A DNA stretch of 64,000 nucleotides from Clostridium_AD sp937920395 (GCA_052274345.1 DAVZGP010000002.1:1-64000), one strand, 5' to 3'. Counted from the first letter of the stretch, positions 26,239 through 34,988 are shown. Numbers and translations are program-made. The notes: generated by a model not told the origin, from the sequence alone.

Positions 26239-26281
26239 AAGCTAAAAGCTACTGAAGAATTTTCAGTAGCTTTTAGCTTTT
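26237..26281. terminator. Bidirectional terminator, 20-bp stem
   Basis: The perfect 20-base arms (26237-26256 and 26262-26281) have a five-base loop and A/T runs on both sides. It serves the ClpC-like gene on the plus strand and the PAP2 gene on the minus strand. Confidence 0.85.
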
Positions 26282-26282
26282 A

Positions 26283-26942
26283 TTATTGTTCAATTTCTTG
26301 TTTATCCAAATTAAATGTTTTTGATGAAATATAAATATCATACTGAAGTTCTAAATAAATAACTAAATCATAAATCGTGCTACATAAAAACATTGCAAAA
26401 AATATATCCATTATCACATGTTGTTTTACGAATTCAGTAGATATAATAATAAGAAATCCTATTATATTAACCGGAATTTTAATTGACTTACTAGCATTAG
26501 TAGCATTAATCCCCTTAACAGCCAAGTACGCTGTAATAACATGAATGCTTGGGAAACAATTATATGGTTCATCTGAATTATAGGTAAATAAAATCATCTT
26601 TGACAATATATCATTACCAGTAACTATAGGCCTTATAACTGTAGTTTGAAAAAAGTAATACGTAATAAAAGCAACAACATAACATAGAAATAAAGTAATC
26701 ATAATTTTATAATAAACCTTTCTATTTTTAAAGCATAAATAAACAAAACAGAATGCCAAAAAGAACCATAAAGTCATGTAAGGTATTATGAAAATTTTTA
26801 TAAGTGGCAACGATCTATCCAAATCTGTAGTTAGATTATAAACACCTCTATGAGTACTATTTAATGTCCAATAAAACAAATTAGAAAAAGGAACAGAACC
26901 TATTAATACTAACGGTAATAATTTTTTAAAAAGATTTTTCAA
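26283..26942 (-). CDS. PAP2-family membrane phosphatase
   Basis: This 219-residue membrane protein has about six hydrophobic helices. YNCFPSIHVITAY carries the PSxH phosphatase motif, and STEFVKQHVIMDIFFA carries the final His-x3-Asp motif of PAP2 enzymes, which remove phosphate from lipid phosphates such as phosphatidic acid or undecaprenyl pyrophosphate, or transfer head groups. The start is TTG at 26942 with AAAGGACT upstream. It is a single gene between two terminators. The arrangement resembles the inositol-phosphorylceramide-synthase-like branch, but the substrate cannot be told. Confidence 0.7.
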   Translation of the reverse strand: MKNLFKKLLPLVLIGSVPFSNLFYWTLNSTHRGVYNLTTDLDRSLPLIKIFIIPYMTLWFFLAFCFVYLCFKNRKVYYKIMITLFLCYVVAFITYYFFQTTVIRPIVTGNDILSKMILFTYNSDEPYNCFPSIHVITAYLAVKGINATNASKSIKIPVNIIGFLIIISTEFVKQHVIMDIFFAMFLCSTIYDLVIYLELQYDIYISSKTFNLDKQEIEQ

Positions 26943-27241
26943 ATAATCAGTCCTTTCTTCAAAGACTATTTTAACGGATAATTACAATTCTTTCAATGAT
27001 TTTACAAAAATAAAATTATAAATTTTATATAACTAATATAAAAACAATTCGATATTAATATATTAATAGATTATATTTTATAATGTGATTTATCGATATG
27101 GGTTTAAGAGTTATATAAGCCGCCTAGTAGTCTAGAATAATATGTGTTATAAGATATGCCTAATGTGGACTTCTTCTTCTTAAACTAACTGTAAACATGT
27201 CAAATACAGCATTGTAAATATATATATAGAAAACTTTAATA
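26943..27241. other. Gap upstream of the PAP2 gene
   Basis: AT-rich and without a gene. No clear promoter was recognised on the minus strand. Confidence 0.3.
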
Positions 27242-27269
27242 AAAAAAGAGTCAAATATAACTCTTTTTT
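27242..27269 (-). terminator. Terminator of the D,D-carboxypeptidase gene
   Basis: AAAAAAGAGT (27242-27251) pairs with ACTCTTTTTT (27260-27269), overlapping the stop codon. The T-run on the minus strand gives a compact rho-independent terminator. Confidence 0.65.
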
Positions 27270-28392
27270 ATTGAAAAATAAATTTTTTAATTTTATCAAA
27301 TTTAATTTTAAAATTATTTTTACTTTTAACACTGTCATTTGACATCAAGCTTTCTGTCAATAAAAGCTTATCATTTGCATATACATCTACTCTTCCAATT
27401 TTATCGCCATAATTTACTGGTGCATAAACTTGATATAAGGGTTTTTTAACTTTCACTTCTATTTTCTGATCATTCTTAACTGGAATTATAATATCTCTCT
27501 TACTAACTATTTCTACATTCTTATTACCATTTTTCAAAATCAGTTTTCCTAAAATCTCTCCTTTACTTACCACTTTTTTGTATTTATATGTTTTTTCAAT
27601 ATAATTATTTATCTTTTCAGTCTCTTTCCACCTTGGGGTACAATTTAGCGTAATAATAATAATATCCCTGTTTTGAATTTTGACAGAAGTTACAAGGCAT
27701 TTACCTGCTTTTCCTGTGAATCCAGTTTTAACTCCTGTTGAATTAGACAAGAGAGACAAAATTTTATTAATATTATGATAACTTCTAGTAAAATTATGTT
27801 CCTCTGCAATAACATCTTTTGAACCTACTATATCATTAAAAGTTTTAACTTCCTTAGCCTTTGCAGTTATTAAAGCTAGATCGTATGCCGTTGAATAGTG
27901 ATTAGCACTATCTAATCCATGGGGCGATTCAAAATTACTGTTTAATAACCCGATTTCTAAGGCATACTCATTCATAAGCTTTAAAAATTCATCAACACTT
28001 CCGCTCACACCCTCAGCAATTGCAATTGCTGCATCATTTCCTGATCTCATCAAAAGTCCATATAATAGTTCTTTTAAAGTTATCTCCTCTCCTTCTTTTA
28101 ACCCTATTTCGGATCCACGTATATTTGCTGCCTTTTTTGATATAATTATTTTCTTGTTCAGATCTCCACATTTAATTGCAACAAGTGCAGTTATTATCTT
28201 TGTAGTACTTGCGATTTCAATAGGTTTATATGCATTTTTCTCATATAACACAACTTTTGAATCACAATCTAATGCTATAGAACTTATTGCATTAATATTT
28301 AGATCATCAGCATAAACACTTTGAACTAATACTGTTAATAATAAAATCATACTTAAAGATAACGATAAATACACTTTAGATTTTTTTGTCAT
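27268..28392 (-). CDS. D-alanyl-D-alanine carboxypeptidase (DacF/DacB-like)
   Basis: This 374-residue exported enzyme trims the last D-alanine from peptidoglycan stem peptides. The signal peptide is at residues 6-28 (ending VYADD). The serine-peptidase S11 motifs are present: STTK with the catalytic Ser (about 62), SGN (about 119), and KTG (about 219). A C-terminal beta domain follows, and a final amphipathic stretch may anchor it to the membrane. AGAGGTG precedes the ATG. A second, paralogous enzyme is at 31202-32398. The pair probably includes a vegetative and a sporulation-cortex form. Nearby spmA/spmB genes, usual partners of dacB, are absent. Confidence 0.88.
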   Translation of the reverse strand: MTKKSKVYLSLSLSMILLLTVLVQSVYADDLNINAISSIALDCDSKVVLYEKNAYKPIEIASTTKIITALVAIKCGDLNKKIIISKKAANIRGSEIGLKEGEEITLKELLYGLLMRSGNDAAIAIAEGVSGSVDEFLKLMNEYALEIGLLNSNFESPHGLDSANHYSTAYDLALITAKAKEVKTFNDIVGSKDVIAEEHNFTRSYHNINKILSLLSNSTGVKTGFTGKAGKCLVTSVKIQNRDIIIITLNCTPRWKETEKINNYIEKTYKYKKVVSKGEILGKLILKNGNKNVEIVSKRDIIIPVKNDQKIEVKVKKPLYQVYAPVNYGDKIGRVDVYANDKLLLTESLMSNDSVKSKNNFKIKFDKIKKFIFQ

Positions 28393-28519
28393 GATTTCAC
28401 CTCTTTTAATTTTTCATAACTTTAAAATATTTTTTATGTTTATACAACATTACAATTTATTGATTTTTTTATTGATTATTGAGCATAATAACTATTATTG
28501 GATAAATTGGGAGGTTGTA

Positions 28520-29092
28520 ATGTTTAAATTTATAATAGTGTTTCTTTTTGTATTAACAATTATATTATTTCCAATCCATTTAAAAATAACTCTTAAATAC
28601 ACAAACAAAGTCTTGGAAATTTATATATATAAAAAGAAACTAGAGGTAAATAAACCTTTAAAAAACAATTCAAAAGATAAATCACAATCAAAACCTAAAA
28701 AAAGATTTTTTAAGCGATTAATTTTTAAAGATATAAATTTAATTATTCATAAATTAAAGAATTCAAGATTTAAGCCAACGTTAATTTTAAATACTAAACT
28801 AGAATATGGATTCGACGATGCTGCCTTAGTAGCTATTGTATTTGGTTTAATTCATTCAACCTATAGCCTTTTGTATCTAATATTAATAAATTTTGTTAAG
28901 GTTAAAAACATAGATCTTAAAGTTACGCCTCATTTTAAAGAAAATAATCTTAATATGGAAATTTCGAGTATAATCTACATCAATTTTGTAAAAATTATTT
29001 ATATGGCATTTATAATATTACCTTGCCTTATAAACATAAAACCTAACAAAATAAATATAAAAAAATATAGAGGAGGAAATGTACATGGATAA
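28520..29092 (+). CDS. DUF2953 domain protein (YtfI-like)
   Basis: This 190-residue membrane-associated protein has an N-terminal helix (FIIVFLFVLTIILF), a basic linker (KSQSKPKKRFFKRL), and a C-terminal part with GFDDAALVAIVFGLIHSTYS and a last hydrophobic helix. This is the pattern of DUF2953 proteins, which sit directly before ytfJ/gerW in many spore formers. The ATG at 28520 is chosen because GGGAGG precedes it; an upstream in-frame extension has no such site. It overlaps the next gene region by eight bases. A sporulation role is inferred from the neighbour only. Confidence 0.75.
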   Translation: MFKFIIVFLFVLTIILFPIHLKITLKYTNKVLEIYIYKKKLEVNKPLKNNSKDKSQSKPKKRFFKRLIFKDINLIIHKLKNSRFKPTLILNTKLEYGFDDAALVAIVFGLIHSTYSLLYLILINFVKVKNIDLKVTPHFKENNLNMEISSIIYINFVKIIYMAFIILPCLINIKPNKINIKKYRGGNVHG

Positions 29093-29522
29093 TCATCCAA
29101 TTGAAAATTTAATGAGGAGCACCATGGAGAGTATAAAGGATATGATAGATGTTAACACCATTGTAGGCGATCCTGTGAAATCATTAGATGGAACTACAAT
29201 CATTCCTATTTCAAGAGTGTGTTTTGGTTTTGCTTCTGGAGGTAGTGAATTTAACAATATGAATACAACTGATTCAGCTAGTAAATATCCCTTTGGAGGT
29301 GGTTCTGGTGCTGGAGTCACTGTTAAGCCAGTTGCATTTTTAGTTGTTAAAAACGATTCAATTAGGCTTCTATCTGTAGATCAGCAAAATACATACGATA
29401 AAATCGTTGATACTGTACCACAAGTTATTGATATTATTAAGGGTATGTTTAAAGATAAAAGTACAAAAGATGCAGAACCTGAAGATAAAGAATGTGACAA
29501 TAAACAAAAATGTAATGAATGA
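29085..29522 (+). CDS. ytfJ: GerW/YtfJ-family spore protein
   Basis: This 145-residue small soluble spore protein has the typical start NHPIENLMRSTMESIKDMID. It continues with VGDPVKSLDGTTIIPISRVCFGFASGG and a Gly-rich stretch GGGSGAGVTVKPVAFLVV. Family members are made under forespore control in Bacillus and are needed for normal germination, probably through lytic-enzyme function. The ATG at 29085 is chosen because AGGAGG lies eight bases upstream; the ATG six bases earlier is too close. It overlaps the DUF2953 stop, forming a two-gene operon ending in a strong terminator. The tail is Lys/Glu/Cys-rich. Confidence 0.88.
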   Translation: MDNHPIENLMRSTMESIKDMIDVNTIVGDPVKSLDGTTIIPISRVCFGFASGGSEFNNMNTTDSASKYPFGGGSGAGVTVKPVAFLVVKNDSIRLLSVDQQNTYDKIVDTVPQVIDIIKGMFKDKSTKDAEPEDKECDNKQKCNE

Positions 29523-29567
29523 TAATTAATATTAAATGAATACAATAACTTATAAAATTAAAATATT

Positions 29568-29619
29568 AACCCCATAATAATAAGGTTTATAAAATTAAAA
29601 TCCTTATTATTATGGGGTT
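29568..29619. terminator. Bidirectional terminator, 18-bp stem
   Basis: The arms AACCCCATAATAATAAGG (29568-29585) and their exact inverse (29602-29619) lie between the convergent ytfJ and scpB genes. Confidence 0.85.
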
Positions 29620-29651
29620 ATAACTATGTGTATACTTAGTCTTTAAAATAT

Positions 29652-30257
29652 TTATTCAACCTTATTTATATCAACCTCGGGCTTCAAATTTTCTTTATTA
29701 AAATCTTCTAAAGAAGGCATTTCATTTAGATTATGAAAATTAAAATGTTTAAGAAATTCATCCGTTGTTACATATATAATTGGCCTTCCTGGGACATTTT
29801 TTCGTCCGCTTTCTTTTATTAGTTTTTTTTCTGACAAAGTATAAATTGCTCTATCGCTTTTAACTCCTCTTACGTCTTCAACCTCCACTCTTGTCATTGG
29901 CTGCTTATATGCAATTATCGCTAAAGTTTCAAGTGAGGCTTGAGATAAAGATTGCCTGATATTTATTTTTAATAGCTTTTGAACATACTCGCTATTACAT
30001 GGTTTTGTAACAAGTTGATATTCTTCATTAGTTACTATAATTTTAATGCCTCTCTGCTGCTGCTCATATTTTTCTTTTAATTCATTTATTAACTGCCTTG
30101 TAAATTCAATACTACATTCTAAAATATTTGCAAGCTCTGTTAATTTTAATGATTCTCCAGTTACAAATAACAATGATTCAATAATAGAATAATATATGTC
30201 ATTAGTAGAAATATCCTTACTTGCTAATTGTTTAATATTTGATTCATTCACATTCAT
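29652..30257 (-). CDS. scpB: Segregation and condensation protein B
   Basis: This 201-residue subunit of the SMC-ScpAB condensin compacts and segregates the chromosome. It has two winged-helix domains. The conserved segments are SIIESLLFVTGESLKLTELA near the start, SQASLETLAIIAYKQPMTRVEVEDVRGV in the middle, and KKLIKESGRKNVPGRPIIYVTTDEFL. It lies one base after the scpA stop, so translation is coupled. The length is normal. The C-terminus is acidic and variable. It is followed by the terminator shared with ytfJ. Confidence 0.93.
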   Translation of the reverse strand: MNVNESNIKQLASKDISTNDIYYSIIESLLFVTGESLKLTELANILECSIEFTRQLINELKEKYEQQQRGIKIIVTNEEYQLVTKPCNSEYVQKLLKINIRQSLSQASLETLAIIAYKQPMTRVEVEDVRGVKSDRAIYTLSEKKLIKESGRKNVPGRPIIYVTTDEFLKHFNFHNLNEMPSLEDFNKENLKPEVDINKVE

Positions 30258-30258
30258 A

Positions 30259-30999
30259 TTAATTTACCCTTTCTAAATATATCTCATTAAAATTACTTTC
30301 TTGAAATACTCGTACATTCCTAATCTTAATTAACTCAAGTAAAGCCAAGAACATAACAATAATTTCTATTTTAGATGAATAACCATAGATTAGGTTTGTA
30401 AATTGAATTTTCCCAAAATCATTTAACTTTTGTTTTAATTCCTCCATTTTATCTTCTATTTTATATTCATCTATCAATATTTCTTTATTTACAATAATAT
30501 CTGTATTCATTTTATTCTTATATTTTTCTATTAAATTATTATATAAATTATACAAATCAAAAATTGTAACATCCTTTAAAAAATCTACTTCTTTAGTATT
30601 ATGATTATCTTCTTCGATTATTTCTGGCTTTTTACTAATCATTATACCTGTCTCTTTCTCCATAACTTTCAAATTTTCAGCCACAACTTTGTATTTTCTA
30701 TATTCCACTAGTTTGTCCATTAATTCTTTTTCCACATCATATTCATCCTGAATACTAACTTCTTCTTTATTCTTTGGCAACAAATACTTTGATTTAATTT
30801 CAATTAACGTTGCAGCTATAACAATAAATTCTGATGTCATTTCTAAATCCATTTCTTTCATGCTTCTGAGATACTCCAAGTACTGATTTGTAATTTCAAC
30901 AATGTTAATATCATAAATATTCATCTTATTTTTCTTTATAAGATGTAATAATAAATCAAATGGGCCTTCAAAATTAGTTACTTTTATACTTAATGGCAT
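30259..30999 (-). CDS. scpA: Segregation and condensation protein A (kleisin)
   Basis: This 246-residue kleisin subunit bridges the SMC heads in condensin. The N-terminal signature is FEGPFDLLLHLIKKNKMNIYDI and then ITNQYLEYLRSM. EFIVIAATLIEIKSKYLLP follows, with a variable charged middle. The C-terminal winged helix is in VMFLALLELIKIRNVRVFQESNFNEIYL. AGGAGAG precedes the ATG. It is the first gene of the scpA-scpB operon, downstream of a dacF terminator. Confidence 0.93.
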   Translation of the reverse strand: MPLSIKVTNFEGPFDLLLHLIKKNKMNIYDINIVEITNQYLEYLRSMKEMDLEMTSEFIVIAATLIEIKSKYLLPKNKEEVSIQDEYDVEKELMDKLVEYRKYKVVAENLKVMEKETGIMISKKPEIIEEDNHNTKEVDFLKDVTIFDLYNLYNNLIEKYKNKMNTDIIVNKEILIDEYKIEDKMEELKQKLNDFGKIQFTNLIYGYSSKIEIIVMFLALLELIKIRNVRVFQESNFNEIYLERVN

Positions 31000-31121
31000 T
31001 TATACTCTCTCCTAAATAAACAAATAATTATAAAGAAACGTGAACATTAATTTACTTCTTTATATCAAGTTTAATTTAAGTATAATATTAAAATTTATAA
31101 AATGATACATTTTATAAAAAA

Positions 31122-31161
31122 AATAACCTCTAAGCTAGTATCTGTTTGCTCAGAAGTTACT
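31122..31161 (-). terminator. Terminator of the dacF-like gene
   Basis: On the minus strand AGTAACTTCTGAGC (31161-31148) pairs, with some G-T pairs, with GCTTAGAGGTTATT (31135-31122), followed by a T6 run. It lies between the carboxypeptidase stop and scpA. Confidence 0.65.
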
Positions 31162-31201
31162 TTATTTATTTTTAAAATATATGATTGTAAAAACATATTT
31201 A

Positions 31202-32398
31202 TTAAATTGCTCTATCAAATAAATCTGTAAAATTATTTATAATATTATCCCATACCCTAGACTTTTTAATATCTCTATCGCTATAAATATTAACCTTGCC
31301 ACATAATTTGTTATCAACATATATTTCACAAGATCCAATAACTACATTTTTTTTATAATCTTCTATCCCTTGTTTTAAAATAAATTTCTTAGTTAATATA
31401 TTTTTATTACCTCTTTCAAAAGTTATAAGTAAATCGTCTTGAGCTTTAGCTATTAGAAATTTGTCACCTTTTTTATTTAAAACTATTTTTTCTAAATCTT
31501 GATCCTTTAATATTACCTTTTTAGTCTCAAATTTAGAGAACCCATAGTTCATTAACATACTTGCATCGCTATTGCGCACCTTAAAACTTGGTGCACCCAT
31601 AATTATTGCAAGCATTCTAACATTATTTTGTTTTGCAGTAGCTGATATGCAATATTTCGCTTCATTTGTAAATCCAGTTTTAAGTCCATCACATCCATTA
31701 AAAAATCTAACAAGCTTATTATGGTTTACTAGACCTATAGGAGCTTTCCTTCCCTCAGAAATAGTTTCCATGTATGTTGATGAATATTTTAATATTTTAG
31801 GATGTTTTAATAATTCTCTAGACATAATTGAAATATCATACGCAGTTGTAAAATGTCCATCAGCACTTAACCCTGTACAATTTTTAAAACTAGTATCTTT
31901 CATATTCAAACTTTTAGCTCTTGCATTCATCATGTTAACAAAAGCCCCTTCACTGCCGCCTAAGTATTCTGCCATTGCAACTGCTGCATCATTTCCTGAT
32001 GCAATAGCGATTCCTTTTAAAATTTCTTCCACGGTTCTAACTTCACCTGTATCAAGTATCATACTACTTCCACCCATTTTTTTTGAGTTTTCACTTATTG
32101 TAATCTTATCAGTTAATTTAATTTTACCAGAATCTATTGCCTCCATAGCAATAAGCATTGTCATTATTTTAGTTACTGACGCTGGAGCAAATTTTTCATG
32201 AGAATTTTTTTCATATATTATTTTACCACTAGTTGGCTCCATTAATAATGCTGAACTTGCATTTACCTCAATGCCTTTATTATCTTTATTTTCTGTTTTA
32301 GTGGGCATATTTGCTGCTTTAGCAGATATACCCGAAAACTGCATGGTAAAAATTAATAATAAAATTAAACACAATGCATTTCTAAATGTTCTTTTCAT
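31202..32398 (-). CDS. dacF: D-alanyl-D-alanine carboxypeptidase (DacF-like)
   Basis: This 398-residue exported penicillin-binding protein of family S11 has a signal peptide at residues 1-27 (ending SAKAAN). Catalytic motifs are SVTK with the active Ser (about 78), SGN (about 137) and KTG (about 240). The C-terminal beta domain follows. The start at 32398 is preferred over the longer MRRRK form because AGGAGGAG lies just upstream of this ATG, inside the longer reading. Family members control cortex or wall cross-linking by removing terminal D-Ala. Proximity to spoIIM and spo0A is consistent with a sporulation role, but that is inference. Confidence 0.88.
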   Translation of the reverse strand: MKRTFRNALCLILLLIFTMQFSGISAKAANMPTKTENKDNKGIEVNASSALLMEPTSGKIIYEKNSHEKFAPASVTKIMTMLIAMEAIDSGKIKLTDKITISENSKKMGGSSMILDTGEVRTVEEILKGIAIASGNDAAVAMAEYLGGSEGAFVNMMNARAKSLNMKDTSFKNCTGLSADGHFTTAYDISIMSRELLKHPKILKYSSTYMETISEGRKAPIGLVNHNKLVRFFNGCDGLKTGFTNEAKYCISATAKQNNVRMLAIIMGAPSFKVRNSDASMLMNYGFSKFETKKVILKDQDLEKIVLNKKGDKFLIAKAQDDLLITFERGNKNILTKKFILKQGIEDYKKNVVIGSCEIYVDNKLCGKVNIYSDRDIKKSRVWDNIINNFTDLFDRAI

Positions 32399-32545
32399 CT
32401 TTCTCCTCCTCATAATCCTTTATGCTAGATAACAATTTTTCAGGTCATCTGCAATGATTAAAACTCATAACATTATTTTTACCAAAACATATTGATATTA
32501 TCACTATTTATTTATAATAATTAAAAAATTTATTTCATCTATATA

Positions 32546-32595
32546 ACAAAAATAAGAATTCATCTTTACAAGTAAAGATGAATTCTTATTTTTGT
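32546..32595 (-). terminator. 24-bp perfect palindrome, terminator of the xerD-like gene
   Basis: The arms at 32546-32569 and 32572-32595 are exact inverse copies with only two bases between. TTTTTGT on the minus side gives termination. The length and perfection are unusual for a simple terminator. Confidence 0.7.
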
Positions 32596-32652
32596 ATTCG
32601 ATTTAAGATATAAAAACAAATTTTTTATTAAAATTGTTTTTTATAAAAATAT

Positions 32653-33531
32653 TTATGCTCTAGGAAAAGTGTTCTTGTAAATCTCTGATATTTTATTTTT
32701 CTTAACTATTGTGGAATAAATTTGAGTTGTTGACATACTATTGTGCCCAAGTAACTCCTGAACTGTGCTTATGCCTGCACCATTTTGTAATAAATGTACA
32801 GCAAATGAATGTCTTATTGTGTATGAATTAATTGTTTTTTTTATATTTGTTGTTTTAGCATATTCTTTAATAATTTTCCAAAAACCTTGTCTTGTCATTT
32901 TGTCACTTTTTATATTTAGAAAAAGTAAATTTGAATTATTTAAGTTTATCTCACACCTAATTTTTAAATACTCATAAATACATCTAACCGCATGGCTCCC
33001 TATTGGAACTATTCTTTCATTTTTTCTACCATTGTTACATGTTATGTATAAAGAGCCTAAATTAATATCATATATTGTTAAACTTAAAAGTTCCGAAACC
33101 TTCATGCCTGTTGCATACATTAATTCTAGCATTGCTTTATCTCTACACCCTTTAATTGTTAACTCATCTGGTTGATTTAATAATTCATCTACTTCCTCAA
33201 CCGATAAAATTTGAGGTATATTTCGTTTGATTTTTGGGACAGAAAAATAGGCTGTTGGATCATTTTGAGCAAGATTATTCCTAATAAGATATTTATAATA
33301 ATTTCGAATAGAAACAATACTTCTTGCTATAGAACTATTTGCTTTACCTTCTTTTCTAAGGTACTCAGAATAAGCCATTATTGTTATGTTATCAACTGTT
33401 TCTTGGTTTTCATTTCTTTTCTCCGTGAAATCAATGAATCGTTTAACATCTCTCGTATAAGCTTCAATCGTATTTCTAGTCAAATTATTATTTTGTAATT
33501 TTTTTATATAAATTGTCAATAAATCATTCAT
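32653..33531 (-). CDS. XerD-like tyrosine recombinase with altered catalytic residues
   Basis: This 292-residue protein has the XerC/D layout: a SAM-like N-terminal core-binding domain (1-95) and a C-terminal catalytic domain. The nucleophile Tyr272 (TTQIY), Arg240 (TIRH), His263 (LGH) and the beta-hairpin Lys (NGRKNERIVPIG) are present. The first catalytic Arg, normally in ATGLRVSEL, is Lys144 (ATGMKVSEL), and the His two residues before the LRH Arg-x pair is replaced by Tyr237 (SYTIRH). AGGAG precedes the ATG. It lies downstream of spoIIM. It may be inactive, slow, or act only with a XerC partner. Confidence 0.82.
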   Translation of the reverse strand: MNDLLTIYIKKLQNNNLTRNTIEAYTRDVKRFIDFTEKRNENQETVDNITIMAYSEYLRKEGKANSSIARSIVSIRNYYKYLIRNNLAQNDPTAYFSVPKIKRNIPQILSVEEVDELLNQPDELTIKGCRDKAMLELMYATGMKVSELLSLTIYDINLGSLYITCNNGRKNERIVPIGSHAVRCIYEYLKIRCEINLNNSNLLFLNIKSDKMTRQGFWKIIKEYAKTTNIKKTINSYTIRHSFAVHLLQNGAGISTVQELLGHNSMSTTQIYSTIVKKNKISEIYKNTFPRA

Positions 33532-33575
33532 AATTTATCTCCTATATTATAGAGAATATAATATTTGTATATCCA

Positions 33576-33803
33576 TTAGACTCTAAAAAACAAATAAAAT
33601 GTAAGAATATAATTATAAGCCAATTTATAATTATTATCAACTAATTTGTAGACCACAATACTGTTTTTGTATATCTTTGAATTATTAATCAATCTTTCAA
33701 GCGAATAATCTACAACCTTAGGTAGAATAACTCCAATTACTATTAAGATAACAAAACATTTAATTGTTAACATAACAAAATGGAATAAGTCCTTATTCTT
33801 CAT
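33576..33803 (-). CDS. Small membrane protein downstream of spoIIM
   Basis: This 75-residue protein has a first hydrophobic helix (CFVILIVIGVILPKVV) and a second at the C-terminus (YNYILTFYLFFRV). Its start overlaps the spoIIM stop by four bases (ATGA), so it is translationally coupled to spoIIM and probably real. No family was recognised. The position suggests a helper for the SpoIIM-containing engulfment complex, but there is no direct evidence. Confidence 0.55.
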   Translation of the reverse strand: MKNKDLFHFVMLTIKCFVILIVIGVILPKVVDYSLERLINNSKIYKNSIVVYKLVDNNYKLAYNYILTFYLFFRV

Positions 33804-34450
33804 TTACTTAGGCTTCCCAAGTTATTTATAAGGTTTTTAACGAAATATGGTGCAATATATGATTCTATAATTATCCCAATAAACAAAAAAGCTATTATTA
33901 TAATAAATATTACGCTATAATATATAATTCTACTAGATACACTACTTGTCCATTGTTTATTAAACTTATTTTTTAATAACATTATAGAAAATTCCATCGA
34001 TATCACCGATGCAAAGATTATGCATGGAATATAAATTAAATTTTGAGGTAATACCCCTAGTATTGCTATACCTATTCCACTTTTCCCTAGCCCACTTATC
34101 ATGAAACTAAATGTAAAGCCAACTGTAAATCCTTTCAATAAATCTATTATTACAATAATTGGTAAACCTACAATAGTTAAACCTAAAAACCATAATAAAA
34201 CAATAACTGGTAGATTGTTCTTAATTGATTGAAAAAATATTAACTTGTAACTTATCCCACTTGAGTTTAAAGGATCAATAAAATTAGTCAAATAATTTAC
34301 TAAATCATTTCGTTCAACTTCCCCCATGTATTTCACACTATAAATTCCTAGAATTATCCCTGTAAATATACACAAAATGCTTATAATATATAACCAATGA
34401 TTTTCTTGTATATGTTTATTTACGTTACTTATTAATGCGTTAGATGACAT
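33800..34450 (-). CDS. spoIIM: Stage II sporulation protein M
   Basis: This 216-residue integral membrane protein has five or six helices. It belongs to the SpoIIDMP engulfment machine, which dissolves septal peptidoglycan so that the mother cell can engulf the forespore. A conserved helix lies at IISILCIFTGIILGIY. The central part has LWFLGLTIVGLPIIVIIDLLKGFTVGFTFSFM, followed by GLGKSGIGIAILGVLPQNLIYIPC. The first residues are cytosolic. A GGGGGAAAAT sequence precedes the ATG. A small membrane gene overlaps its 3' end. Confidence 0.88.
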   Translation of the reverse strand: MSSNALISNVNKHIQENHWLYIISILCIFTGIILGIYSVKYMGEVERNDLVNYLTNFIDPLNSSGISYKLIFFQSIKNNLPVIVLLWFLGLTIVGLPIIVIIDLLKGFTVGFTFSFMISGLGKSGIGIAILGVLPQNLIYIPCIIFASVISMEFSIMLLKNKFNKQWTSSVSSRIIYYSVIFIIIIAFLFIGIIIESYIAPYFVKNLINNLGSLSK

Positions 34451-34708
34451 ATTTTCCCCCTTTATTAATCGTTTTATTTTTTATAACTGTGCATAATATG
34501 TTATTATAATCCACCCAAGTTATATCTTTGTTAAACTTTAACTTTTTAAGTTAAATCATTTTTCGGGTAGCTACAAAATAAATACTTATGATATCTTAAT
34601 TAATATTTATGATAGTAAGGGAATTTATATGCATATTTAATTCAACATTAATAACCATTTTTTCAATTAACTTCTTCTCTTTAAATTCAATATATAAAGG
34701 TGACATCC
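34451..34708. other. Gap upstream of spoIIM
   Basis: No gene was seen on either strand. The plus-strand promoter of the small unit begins at 34709. Confidence 0.35.
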
Positions 34709-34737
34709 TTTACGAATTACATATTTTGTGTTATAAT
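34709..34737 (+). promoter_or_regulatory. Sigma-A-type promoter of a small unit
   Basis: TTTACG (34709-34714) and a perfect TATAAT (34732-34737) are separated by 17 bases. The start of transcription would fall near 34744, directly before the AGAGGTGA ribosome binding site. Confidence 0.6.
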
Positions 34738-34759
34738 GCTTGTATAGAGGTGATTCAAT

Positions 34760-34903
34760 ATCAATATCAATACTAAAAAAATAGAAAAAATACCCACTAA
34801 AAAATTAACTACTAAACTTAATTCTAAGGAAGATTCAATTTCTAATGACAATTTAATTTACGATTCTTTTGAAGAATATCTTAATAATTACAATTCTAAT
34901 TAA
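34760..34903 (+). CDS. 47-residue small protein lacking a normal start codon
   Basis: The open frame reads NINTKKIEKIPTKKLTTKLN, then SKEDSISNDNLIYDSFEEYL and NNYNSN. It sits between a near-consensus promoter, an AGAGGTGA ribosome binding site and a terminator, all in the right order and spacing. At the place where the start should be (34760) the codon is ATC, and no ATG, GTG or TTG is available in frame. Either a rare ATC start is used, or a single-base change has silenced a once normal gene, or sequencing error is involved. The protein would be Lys/Asn-rich at the front and acidic at the back. No family was recognised. Confidence 0.45.
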   Translation: MNINTKKIEKIPTKKLTTKLNSKEDSISNDNLIYDSFEEYLNNYNSN

Positions 34904-34908
34904 TATTC

Positions 34909-34934
34909 AGGATGTGAGCTTTTGCTTACATCCT
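34909..34934 (+). terminator. Terminator of the small unit
   Basis: AGGATGTGAGC (34909-34919) pairs with GCTTACATCCT (34924-34934), followed by ATTATTTTT. It lies five bases after the small frame's stop. Confidence 0.8.
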
Positions 34935-34988
34935 ATTATTTTTCTTAAGTTTAAATTTTAAATTTAGTAAGGAATATTAAACAAAATA

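Noticed and set aside
31572..32201. 209-codon plus-strand frame
   Set aside because: It is antisense to dacF, has no ribosome binding site and no recognisable motif.
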